A DNA stretch of 64,000 nucleotides from Engraulis encrasicolus (Eukaryota > Chordata > Actinopteri > Clupeiformes > Engraulidae): assembly GCF_034702125.1 (NCBI RefSeq), contig NC_085867.1, forward strand, positions 42,547,483-42,611,482, written 5' to 3'. Shown here piece after piece: positions 9,175-64,000 of this stretch. Position 1 is the stretch's first letter. The number at the start of each line of letters is the position of its first letter. The position numbers and the translations under genes were made by a program. The notes beneath the pieces were generated by a model. It searched no databases, was not told the DNA's origin, and saw only the letters and a list, made by a program, of their open reading frames with translations.

Positions 9175-10741
9175 GTCAGAGATTCTTTAAGTATATAGAG
9201 ATATGCCAATGTAATAGGTTGCTATGGGCACCTAACATGACCAGGTTCCGGTCTGCCTAAAGGGCCGTGTCATAATACTACTAGCATTGAATAGAACCGT
9301 CCTTAGGTCTGCCTAAAGGGGGATTTCCCCCCCTCCCCCTTGCAATAATAGAACCCGGAAACAATGGGCCAATGGAACCTCTCTCTCTCTACTCTCTCTG
9401 CTATAGGTGGCACGGGTCTCCACACGTCGCCCAGCAGCCAAGACGTGTCCCTGTCGGGGGCCTCCAGCACCTCCAGCCTGACGCCCTGCCGCCTGGACCG
9501 GGCCTTCGTCCAGCGGACATCCCCGGTGCCTCTGGAGCCCCACGAGCACGAGTGGATGGTGAAGGCGGCGTCGGGCGACTGGCCCTCCATCTACTCCCTG
9601 TTCCGCGACGACCACAGCCTGCTGGCCAAGAGGGACTTCATCTCGGGCTACACCGTGCTGCACTGGATCGCCAAGCACGGAGACCACCGCGTGCTCAACA
9701 CCCTGTGGTACGGCGACAGGGCTGGGAATTGCAACAACAACAACCTCATGATACATATCAAGAGACAGGGGGGTGACGATACGATACATATCAAGAGACA
9801 GGGGGGTGACGATACGATACATATTACGATACAGGGGGGTCACGATACGATACATATTACGATACAGGGGGGTCACGATACGATACATATTACGATACAG
9901 GGGGGTGACTATACGATACATATTACGATACAGGGGGGTCATGATACGATACATATTACGATACATGCGATATGATTCAATACAATATGTATTGCGATTT
10001 TTCTTATGCTTGATCACAATTGAATACCAGAGTGCAGTGCACTTACAATGCTGGAGTTGGACTCATTAACAGTGCTAATTCTTAACAACAAAGAGTTATA
10101 TGTCTACTGGTAATATGTTTTCACTTCAAAATAACTTTCAGACTTTCTACTGACTAGGCTGGGTAATGGCAAAAAAACTGTAGCTAGTACAGTATGTATC
10201 ACTATGCAAAGGTCTCAAACAATATGATACAATATGTGTATTGTTAAGAGGGTGCGAACGATACAATATCTTGTTGTCATGACGATTTTGTTTTTCTACA
10301 ACCCCTAGGTACGGTGTCAACAAGGTGGGCATGGCGCTGGACGTGGACGCCAAGACCACCTGCGGGTACACTCCTTTGCACATGGCCGCCATGTACGGCC
10401 ACAAGAAGCTCCTCCGCATCCTGGTGCTCAAGTTCAAGGCTGACGTGCGGCTGAGGGACACCAGCGGGCGCAGGGCCTGGCAGTACCTGGAAGGGGAGGA
10501 CACGCCGCCGGACCTGCTGCAGATGCTCGGAGCACCAAAGCAGAAGAAGAAGAAGAGGATGATGACGGCGAAGAGGCCGTGCAGCAGGGATGGCTCTCCA
10601 CACCGTCACCACGACGACGGGGGGTCATCGGAGCAGCCCACCACCTCGACAACCACAGTCAAGAGGCACTCGTCTCTGGCTGCCTTGTTCAAGCACAAGC
10701 ACTTGGCAAGGTTGACAGGGCACACGGAGATGTCTGTTTAA
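7437..10741 (+). CDS. sowahb: Sosondowah ankyrin repeat protein, sowahb
   Basis: Exons 7437-9174, 9407-9707 and 10309-10741 join to 2472 nt (823 residues plus stop). The start MATDFTQESVLSYL was chosen over an in-frame ATG 13 codons upstream because the SOWAH domain begins there; the context is ccagcATGG. Residues ~1-80 are the SOWAH domain (LSYLRCNGERVKNADLLNHF, then YVVLRKKFR). Next comes a long Ser/Pro/Arg-rich disordered region with a His cluster near 489. Ankyrin repeats follow: about 625-690 (HEWMVKAASGDW, GYTVLHWIAKHG) and about 698-730 (CGYTPLHMAAMYGHKKLL). The tail is basic (KKKKR). From memory, human SOWAHB is 793 residues and intronless. Molecular function is poorly known; Drosophila sosondowah affects eye development. 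SOWAHA or SOWAHC are alternatives, but the ccni and shroom3 neighbours favour SOWAHB. Confidence 0.88.
9407..9707 (+). CDS. sowahb: sowahb exon 2
   Basis: The acceptor ctctctgctatag precedes GGTGLHTSPSSQDVSLSG. It encodes the start of the ankyrin region and ends in the middle of a Trp codon, with donor gtacgg at 9708. Confidence 0.85.
9750..9970 (+). repeat. 33-bp minisatellite in sowahb intron 2
   Basis: About 6-7 contiguous units of acgatacgatacatattacg followed by atacaggggggtc. Because 33 is a multiple of three, several frames stay open on both strands and create false repetitive ORFs. Confidence 0.92.
10309..10741 (+). CDS. sowahb: sowahb exon 3 with stop
   Basis: The acceptor caacccctag joins to restore LWYGVNKVGMALDVDAKT, then the second ankyrin repeat and a lysine-rich tail. 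TAA is at 10739-10741. The bases gtacgg occur at both the donor and the exon start, so the junction was set by frame and homology. Confidence 0.85.
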
Positions 10742-10823
10742 AGCCAGCAGAAAGGACCCTGATGCGACACTGAAGGACGCCTTTTGTTGTATTCTCTCTT
10801 CACAGACATTGTATCACTACAAC

Positions 10824-11001
10824 CAGGGCTCTAAATTAACACCAGACAACTGGCCATATGCTGGTGAAATTTCAGTTTGGCTGGTAGAAGAGGCAGACTT
10901 ACTAGCCACTTTGACACATTAGTGGGTGTGTGTTTGTCTAGTAAGATTGACATCTACTAGCCATTCTGGCTGGTGATGGAAAAAGTCAATTTAGAGCCCT
11001 G
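10824..11001. mobile_element. hAT-type MITE, 178 bp
   Basis: Termini are cagggctctaaattaac and caatttagagccctg. Flanks actacaac and aaaacaac are an imperfect 8-bp duplication. It has the same length as the copy at 40655. Confidence 0.88.
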
Positions 11002-13337
11002 AAAACAACCAACCACTACCCAAGACTTAATCCCTACCTCTGACAGCCTTGTCCGACTGGAATGATCCCATTGGCATTCCCACCTGTCACTGTAAATATT
11101 TCACACGATATTCAAGGCTATGGACATGTTTATATATTTTTATAACCACTTGTTAATATTGTTCTATAGATTTCCACAAATTGACAATTGAAAATCACAT
11201 GCTTGCTTAATGCAGATCCTGCAGTATATTCAACTGCAAAGGGATGTAAACCAGAGTGTGTGTGATTTAATGTCTTTAATGCCATTGGTTACACTTGGTG
11301 AATGAAGTTTGGCCAGTTGGTGAACAGCACTTCTCTGTACTGGAACAAGAGGGACAGGCCATCTTTACACACAAACGCTCATGTTTTTGTAATGCCATTG
11401 GTTACACTTGACAAATTAATTTTGGCTGGTTGGTGAGCTGCGCTCTTCTACACTGGAACAAGAGAGAGGCTGGCGTTTGTGGGCCTGGTGGTGGTGGTGA
11501 GGCGAGTCAGAACTGGTTCCTGCCTTAGTGCGTGACACTGGAGCCCTCACTGTAAGGGCTTTTTGGAGCGTGAATTTTGAAAAGCGGGGGTGAAGGTGGT
11601 GGGGGCGAGGGGGGTGAAGTATCGCTAATCGTGTTTCAGAGTGGACGACGGCAGGCACAATTGAGTTGGACCGATAGTTCTACTTGGCACTTTGCTGAGT
11701 TTCCATCTCACTTTACAATCATTTGTTTTACCTCAAATTAAATGCAGTTCTAACACAACACACACACACACACACTTCTACTGTGTTTACTTGTCTGCAC
11801 AGAAAGGGGATATTTCTGAAAGCCGGTTTAGTCACTTACATGGGTATGTTAACTCACAGCAAATAGTAAACCTCCTAATAGAGGGATCTTGAGCCTTAAT
11901 TTGCATTGATGGTCTATTAGGAGGTTTATGGCTTGAAGTACCTGGGTTAGTTACTAAAGTACTTGCTTCGATTGCCCCATGGTTTTTCTGTTTTGTTATT
12001 ATTATTCACATTTTTATACAAACTGGATTTACCTTAAGATCTCTTTTCACTGGAATGCTTATGACTGTCAGTTTTGTTGTTTTTGGGTATTTTCTTTTAT
12101 GTAGAACTCACTTCCTTAGTTTGTTAGTTTTCGTTTGTGTGTACACAGAGAGTGTTTTTTGTGTTTAGTGCTATCTCAAACCGTGTGTGTCTGTGTGTCT
12201 GTGTTGTGGCTTAGTGTTGCTCAGCTGAAACTGGCTGTGTGTTGTGTGTGTTTCCCTGCTGCTCTCTTTTTTAGGATTAATGTTTAACTTGGCCTGCTCT
12301 CTCCCCTGCAATAACCTTAAACTGCACCAGAGATCAACATGGAATGTCTTTCCCAGAGTGCATTGCTGAGGAGTCAAGATGCACTACTCGCAGAGCCAGA
12401 AAGCCACCCAGGGGCTCGGGTCCAGACCAGAGGTTTATTCCAAGAAGTTAGTTCAGTAGCAAACCAGGTTAATTTAAGATGACCACTTTCTGTAAGTGAA
12501 CTTTGCCAGGTTTGCCACTTAAATATGTTTTTCGAGTATACGCCCTGGAGAGGCCCCCTGTCCCCCAGCTCTAGCGCTGTCTGGAGCGTTGCCAGTTAGT
12601 GGGATGTTAGTCAGCCTTTGCAGACCTCCACAGCCACCCAGGATTGAGGAGTGACCAGTGGAGACCCCCTTTCCCCCAGCTTGAGCCCCCCACTCCAACC
12701 CCTTGAGCCCTGGCTGGAGCTTTGCCAGTTAGTGGGGTGGTGCAGCAGGGCCCCAGTTGTCTGCAGGAGAAAAGCACCTTTGTTTGCTAACCAGGATGGG
12801 CCCCGTGCAGAACTTGATGAGACACGCCGAGCCAGTTGCTCTCTTTGTGTTGGTGTCATGTTTTTGCTGCTATGGCTCTGAGTGGAGAAGAGTAATATAC
12901 AGTGTCAGAGAGACTGAGGATGTATGGAATGTGTTTACTGTATCTGTGGAGGAATTGCGGGGTTGGTCGTGGGAAGGAAGTGCCGCCATGTTAGAATTTG
13001 GAGGGCGGTGTGCAGAAAGGACGGAAAGATCATCTTGTCAGAGAAGGCTGTCCCTAAGAATAACTTCACCTCTCCAAGCCATTTGATTTTTTCCCCCTTT
13101 TTTTTTTCTTTCTTTTTTTCTTACTTCACTGCACGTTTTTTGATCATGAAACACTCAGACATGTTCATACTTGCCCTTGCTTGTTAATGTTTGAGAGGGG
13201 GAGTGCCCGTCTAAGTGTGTTTACAAGGCCAATATTTATTCTATTATGTAACCGGCTGTGTTACTTTTTTCCATTCTCGCAGTGTATAATATGTATAAAG
13301 TGTGTGCTGTAATTATTTTGTTACAGTTCTCATCAAA

Positions 13338-13343
13338 ATTAAA
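13338..13343 (+). promoter_or_regulatory. Candidate sowahb polyadenylation signal (attaaa)
   Basis: attaaa is followed within 20 bp by a T run. It is the best hexamer I can see downstream of the stop. Low confidence without transcript data. Confidence 0.3.
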
Positions 13344-13786
13344 CCTGGATATTTTTTTTCACAAAATGCATTGCTATGTCGTTTAATCGTGTCTTGTTTT
13401 CTCTACACCTGCATGCAGAGGTCAATGTAAAATTGTCATGTGTTCTTGTACTTGCCCAATATATAAATAGTTTCCCATTGGACTACTACTCATTTGAAAA
13501 AGAATACATCAAAACTGGAACGCCTTTAAAAATATCCTATAAGTGAAAAAATAAGAGAAATAGGCCTCCTTTATAATACGTGCCATAATCTGAATGGAAT
13601 GAAATGAGTATGTATGCCATTTGAGTGTGGGTGTTAGCTTAGTAAGCACTCATATGGCATGCATACTTAATCCATTTACAGTCAGAGGTACGCAACGTAA
13701 AAGCTGAAGTAAAAAACAATACCTGTCATACTTTCCTTCCAACACAAGTAACTTCACTGAGCAACTGGTCTAAAGTCACTATAGAG

Positions 13787-14001
13787 CAGGGAGGGGTGAG
13801 GAATGGTCTTCATCGGAGGGGCCACATTAGGCCTACATTGAAGACGGCCACCTTTACAAAAGACTCTGTTGTATTGTATTGTATTGTAAATGTAATTTCT
13901 AAGATTTCTTTACAAAATGTCATATTTCATGTGGAAATACGTAACATTAAAATTTTATCGGGAGGTGGATAAGACCGGTTGCAAATCACACCCCACCCCT
14001 G
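13787..14001. mobile_element. hAT-type MITE, shortened relative of 5792-6075
   Basis: Termini are cagggaggggtgagg and ccccacccctg, and the interior shares ggccacattaggcctacattg and tttacaaaatgtcat with its relatives. Flanks ctatagag and ttacagag are an imperfect 8-bp duplication. Confidence 0.75.
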
Positions 14002-15458
14002 TTACAGAGCAATGCAGGCCTACCTGATTCTGCCTAGCTGGTTGGATCAATGTGTTTTTTTGTTTTTTTTTCAGGAGCCTTGCCACCTCATTAGGTACAA
14101 TGGAATAACTGGTGTTACCATTACCATGTGATAGTGTTGTACTTACACCATACATGTACTTCTACTTTTACTTTGTTTCTATATTGCAGCACATGGAATG
14201 TGTATGTGCCATACAGCAGTTGTTCTTAACCTGGGGTGCGGGCACCCCCTGGGGGTGCGCTAAACATTTCAAGGGGTGCGCAGCATTTTGTTTGTGTTGA
14301 GGTTGTGACCAAAACTCAGCTTGTGAACATTATAATTAGTCCAAATCAAAACCAAACTAATGCATGTTTTGGTCCCCATGCAGAGGCATTATGATATTGT
14401 TTAGTGTCTTAAGCAAGAATCATTGCAATTAATCACTTAAAATCATTTTTAGTACCTGTAGACAAGTGTAGACCACTGCCATACAGTATATAAGGAAAAT
14501 AAGGGACAGGCCACTTTTGTAGTGTGTGCAACCTAAGAATTGTGTTGTCCACATAGGATCAGCTAGAGCCCCAAGGGAAAATGGAAAAGAATGCACATTT
14601 GAAACAAAACTGCCATAACTGTAGTGAAGTCTGAGCTGTTATTTGCTGTCTAGGGGCTTTGGGGCTCCAAGCGACTGCCTGCCTAGCCTGGTGGCAAGAT
14701 ACGCCTCTGATCGTCTATATCTGAGTTATTTAGCATGTTATGTGTAGAGCTTTTTTTGAATGGGTATGCACTGAGTTGCTTAAACCAATTCCAGAAATGC
14801 AGTCCTACAGGAAGAATATATGTCTCCTTCCCCCCTGATGGTTGTTATGTAGCTAACAGGACATATTTCTTCTGAACTCACCATGAACCCATTTTTGTCT
14901 TGCGCACAAGTTTCAGGTCAGAGTTTTCGAATACCAAAGAAAGAGAGAGAAGGAGTGGGCTCGCCGGTGTCATGCCTGCTATTCAGCTTGCCAAAATCAG
15001 CCAAGAGCTGTAAGAAACATGGGCCTATTTTTTTTTTACCTGACAAGAACTTGAGACAAAGTGGTTTGGCTGCTTTTGTAATGACAGCATGACAGAAATA
15101 CACCTACAAGGTAAATACGGTAAAAACAAATATCTATAGTATTCTAGGAATTCCCTTGAAAAAAGGATGTTCCACTAAATTGATGAAGCTATTTTTAATA
15201 TGTGATTCAAGGGGATGTAAGAATCATAGGGACCCCATAACGTTTAAGTAGGTAACCCAGGTAACAAGAAGGAGCAAGCTGAGGCCCTTAGAAGGATTCA
15301 GTGCCTTCAGTGTTCAGTTTTTCTTTTCTTTCATTACTGTTAGCAGCCTTTGCAGCAAAGTATCCGATGCACATTTGAAGACACACTCAGCTAGTTTCGG
15401 TATGCCCCCTGCACACAAAGGCATTTGAGGAATGTGGCACTGTGCGTCTGTGAATCAG

Positions 15459-15598
<140 letters not shown>

Positions 15599-16089
15599 CA
15601 AAAGAATGAGGGCCCCCCAGAGCTTCAAATGTTGTGATTTGCCAGTGTTGCAGTGTTATTGTAACTTGATGTTTGCTACAGTGGCTTTGAGAGTGGGAAG
15701 GGAATTCAGGCAACTGGTGTTAAGAGTTCTTCTACAAAACATTTTCCAAAATGATGTTGACACTTCTCAAACAGGGAGGAGAAGAAGAAAGAGGGACTGT
15801 CTCATTATGGTTAAAACCAACCATCAATCACATCCGTGTTTTATTTCCATTTCAGAAGAAAAAAAGCATGAATAATGAAGTGGGCCACCATAGCAGAGAA
15901 GTAAGGTATGCTCATTTAACAGTTCATGTGGTTTAAGTTGACATTTGTCATGTGCTTCAGTTCATACTATCAGTCAAGGTGTTGGTTGTTGTGACTTGGT
16001 GGTAAAATACTCAGTAAATGCTCAAAAGGTGCTCTGAAAACATTTTTTTTTTTAAAAACAATAAATGGGAGAAAAGGGAAAAACACACA

Positions 16090-16132
<43 letters not shown>

Positions 16133-17224
16133 ACACGTAAAAACGGACTTGACAGGTTGTTGGAGGAGTTTAAGTGCTCCAGTGGTGGAGTAAAGTGGTG
16201 TTGTAATCTGACCACAGTGGCATAGTCACATGAGTAGTTTTACACAGCCGTGTCGTGTTGTGCTTCAGTGTCACCGCCTGAGTTAGGACATGACAAGTAG
16301 CGACTAACTTTAAAGTGTGTCAGGGTTGTGACTTTGGCCGAGCGTACAGGAGGTGGTGGGAAGGCAGAGTACTGCTCATGGAAGAAAACAATGCAGTAAA
16401 GAGAAGGGTTTGAACAAAGGATGGTAGATACATACTTCAAGCAAGATACTTCATGTTACAGTAGCTGTAGTTGGGATCAGTTCACGAGGTGCAGGTGTGT
16501 ATTGCTAATGTTAACAGACTGCAAAAAGTGGTATTTTAACTCCTCCCTTATAAAACATCCTGTTTTGTTCTGCAGTATCAAAAACGGCAAACTGTTTTTC
16601 TACAGTACACTACTGAAGTAAATGCAATATTTTAGACAAAAACTGCTTGCATTCTCCTCAAAATGATGCACTAAACAGCATTGTACTGCATAATGCCATA
16701 TTTTGGACATGACGATACTGCAGTACGTCAGATAGAAATGCAGTTTTCCTGTTGTACAGTATGCAGCAGGTTCCATAAGGGCCTCTCAAACCTCCCCTCA
16801 GGTCAACATCACGGTCATGTCTCATCTCGGGATATCTACCATCTTTGGTTTGAAGGCAGTTTAGTCCAATACTAGGTTTTTATAGTCTCTAGGCAAAGGA
16901 GACCAGCTCACATTATGCACATTAAGGTGATATGAAGGTAAATTATAACCCTGTAATCCATTGCATGTGTGCTGTTCTTTTTTTAATTAAGGATCTGGTG
17001 ACAGTATGTACAAATGTAGTATCTCTCTAAAAGGCCCACTGTAAACTCACCAACTTTTCTCAAAGTCACTTCAGAAGAAACATAGACATAACTCTTTTCC
17101 TTCGGGTTAACAAAATATAAAACATGCTGTTTTTCTTCATCTCTCTCTTCTTTTTCTTCCTTTTACACATTAATACCAAATGTTGGCACATACTATGTAC
17201 AGTCACTTTCATAATACAAACATA

Positions 17225-17230
17225 TTTATT
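17225..17230 (-). promoter_or_regulatory. Candidate shroom3 polyadenylation signal
   Basis: Plus-strand tttatt is AATAAA on the minus strand, with TG-rich sequence just downstream. It implies a ~2.06-kb 3' UTR. The inference is uncertain. Confidence 0.33.
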
Positions 17231-17918
17231 ATATATAAATAATAATAACAACTGCAGTTGGTCGTGGCAGCATCTGAGCCTGGGAGGTGTAGTTCCATAC
17301 ATACACACATTTTTTTTTCAAAGATGTAAAAAAAAAAAAAGTGACATCATAGTGAAGGATTCTGGGAGGGTGTGGAGAAACCAGTTTGTTGGTTCGAAGC
17401 TGAGCAGCAGCAGTCATTTCATCTCATTCCATTTCATGTGTTCATGTGTGTAGGGCGTACATTAATTGATCTGCCCTGAAATTAAACAACAACAACAAAA
17501 AGTGCTCTGCAATAGCCACAGTGGAAAAAAAGACATAAAAAATAATCATGGTGGTTTGATCTGAAATACAGTGAGAAAGCTGTTTGGGGGTATTTTATTT
17601 TTTTATATCCCCACAGGTTTGTTTGTCAGTCTCTGCAAATGTTCTGTGCCTCAGCCCAGTTTGCAGTTGGACAGAGACTATTTCACCTGCAGTACAGTAC
17701 AGAATAAGGCTATGAGTGTGAAATAATATCCGGAAAAATGATGCACTGTGGGAAAAATCAAAAGGCTGATGGGAAAACAACGCAACAACTGCTGACATAA
17801 GCAGTGTTTGGTGTGTACGCTTTTGTCTTCCTTTTTCAGGTTTTCTCGAAGGTGCCGGTGAGTCAGTAGGTGTGGTTAAAGTGTGGTATGTAATAGTAGT
17901 AGTAGATGTTGTTGTTTG

Positions 17919-17983
17919 TGTGTGTGTGTGTGTGTGTGTGAGTGTGTGTGTGTGAGTGTGTGTATGTGTGTGTGTGAGAGAGA
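17919..17983 (+). repeat. (GT)n microsatellite, interrupted
   Basis: GT run with GAGT interruptions, inside the presumed shroom3 3' UTR. Confidence 0.93.
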
Positions 17984-18259
17984 GTCTGTGTGTCACACTC
18001 CAAAGGCACTTTTATACCCTGCAGCAGACCACCCAAACAGTACTCCCCCCCCAACCCAACCACCACCACCACCACCTGCCACAAATGTTGTCGGTCCAGC
18101 CTTGTTCTTCATCCTCATCCTCATCCTCCACCTCCTGTGGATCTGGGCTCTATGTAGTTACAGTATGGCCACAGTAATGGTAGTGAGTGAACCTGAGCTG
18201 CCAGGGCGAGACCGGGGCCGGGGCCTGGGGGGGTGTGAATAAATGTCAGCCCGTAGGCT

Positions 18260-18720
18260 TGGCCGGAGGATCAGCACCTGGGATGTCTGCCAATGGGCTG
18301 GTTCTAGATGATCGTAACCTGGGGGTGTGGATGTCTGGCCGCAACAGGTTTGGCTGGACAACCTGGGGGTGTGGATGCCAGTGGGCTGGGCTGGGCTGGA
18401 CGACCAGGACCTGGGGGAGTGGATGTGCATCTCTTGCCACTGGGCTAGGCCGGGCATTCACGGCCTGGGGGAGTGGGTATCTGCTGGGCTGGGCTGGGCT
18501 GGGCTGGGCAATCAGAGGGGTACAGTATGGGTTTCTGGCCATGACAGGCTCGGTCGGACGTGTTCAGTGCGGGGGGGGGGGTGAATATGGATGTGGATGT
18601 CTGCCAGTGGGCTGGGCTGGGCTGGGCAATCAGGGGGGAACAGTATGGGTTTGAATATGGGGGTTGAATATGGATGTGGATGTCTGCCAGTGGGCTGGGC
18701 AGGAAGATCAGGTTCTCAGC
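18260..18720 (+). repeat. G-rich degenerate minisatellite
   Basis: Repeated variants of ctgggggtgtggatgtctg and gccagtgggctgggctggg, including four successive gggct units at 18485-18510. It is C-rich in the shroom3 transcript sense. Confidence 0.75.
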
Positions 18721-19283
18721 CAGGCACTGTAGAGAGTTAGAGTGTGGCTGAGTAGCTGGAGACAGAGACAGATGACTGGACTAGCCTCTGGCTGGGGGTT
18801 GGTCCAGGGGTGGGGGTGGAGGAGGGCATGCCCATTGGGTAGTGAGTATCCATGGAAGCCAGAGCGTGGGGTTATCGGGTGGTGAAGCGGTTTTAGGCCA
18901 GACATTGAGGCAGTCGGGCAGCCACTGCGATAAATGGGCATTGACGTGACAGTGGCAGTGGTGGATCGAGGAGCCGACATAATACAAGATGCAGAGCTGT
19001 CCATTGCCACTGGTGCTGGTGTTTTTGATGCGGGTTTGGACTGATGAGGGGGGTTTGGGCTGATGTTCCCATCTAGCCACTGCGGTAAGTGGGCTCTGTC
19101 ATAGCGACGTGACTGTGGCGGACAGGGGGGGCGGCACAATACACGATGCAGAGTTCTCCATTGCCACTGCTGCTGGTGTAGGCGATGTTGATATTGACGG
19201 CGGGTCAGGCTGGACGTCGAGACTAACCGCCAGTCTCTGCAGTCTCTGGTCCTTGTCCAGCCGCTACAGTTAAGTGGGCGCTG

Positions 19284-63942
<44,659 letters not shown>

Positions 63943-64000
63943 GGTGGCACACACTCACTCACACGATCACACACACACACACGCAACACACGCGGAACGC

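Larger units (their letters stand above)
10742..13360 (+). other. sowahb: Probable sowahb 3' UTR
   Basis: Non-coding sequence after the stop, mostly unique. It contains a 178-bp MITE (10824-11001), a diverged ~113-bp duplication (aatgccattggttacacttg at 11280 and 11391) and another duplication (gccagttagtggg near 12590 and 12725). The hexamer attaaa at 13338-13343, followed by T-rich sequence, is a candidate end. Confidence 0.35.
17225..19283 (-). other. shroom3: Probable shroom3 3' UTR
   Basis: Non-coding sequence downstream of the minus-strand stop. It includes two degenerate copies of the coding tail (18943-19178), a G-rich degenerate minisatellite (18260-18720) and a (GT)n run. A minus-strand AATAAA at 17230-17225, followed by GT-rich sequence, is a plausible end. 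Confidence 0.4.

Noticed and set aside
9750..9970. CRISPR-like array
   Set aside because: Repeat units are contiguous without unique spacers, in a vertebrate intron.
9313..10017. Minus-strand ORF of 234 residues with YRNMYRIVTPL repeats
   Set aside because: It is the open frame through the 33-bp intronic minisatellite and the antisense of sowahb exon 2.

Overview
This is a teleost-type vertebrate nuclear genomic window with no prokaryotic features. The evidence is GT-AG introns, three vertebrate protein-coding genes in conserved synteny, abundant non-autonomous DNA transposons with perfect 8-bp or TTAA target duplications, tRNA-derived SINEs, and very dense long dinucleotide microsatellites. 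The species cannot be named from the sequence alone.

Layout: (1) 70-3487, plus strand, holds the last three coding exons of cyclin I (ccni); its amino-terminal exons lie before the window. (2) 7437-10741, plus strand, is a complete three-exon sowah gene, best called sowahb, with an amino-terminal SOWAH domain and carboxy-terminal ankyrin repeats. (3) 63942-19284, minus strand, is shroom3: twelve coding exons whose splice phases all agree and sum to 6213 nt (2070 codons plus stop). They start from a short first exon that replaces the PDZ-encoding exons of the long isoform. Order and relative orientation match human 4q21 (CCNI, SOWAHB, SHROOM3), except that no septin gene lies between ccni and sowahb.

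Functionally the genes are independent. Cyclin I is an atypical cyclin. Sowahb is a poorly characterised ankyrin protein. Shroom3 binds actin (ASD1) and recruits Rho kinase (ASD2) to drive apical constriction.

The unusual content is structural. Two exon-intron boundaries (ccni 1924, shroom3 55461) have a nearby duplicate of the splice site plus about 25 bp of exon, next to CT/GA repeats; the shroom3 copy gives an in-frame alternative donor. A 362-bp hAT-type MITE sits at intron position +4 of a shroom3 donor, and its target duplication rebuilt the splice site. A TTAA-flanked Kolobok-like element carries a THAP-domain ORF split by a 328-bp MITE. A 1630-bp Tc1-like element is an inverted duplication. 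The shroom3 coding tail and stop are triplicated into the 3' UTR. An intron holds a degenerate ~33-bp repeat field rich in TAATTA-type cores (54187-54745). Several acceptors use a microsatellite as polypyrimidine tract. I found no undescribed multi-gene system; the novelty lies in how repeats have remodelled splice sites and transcript ends.
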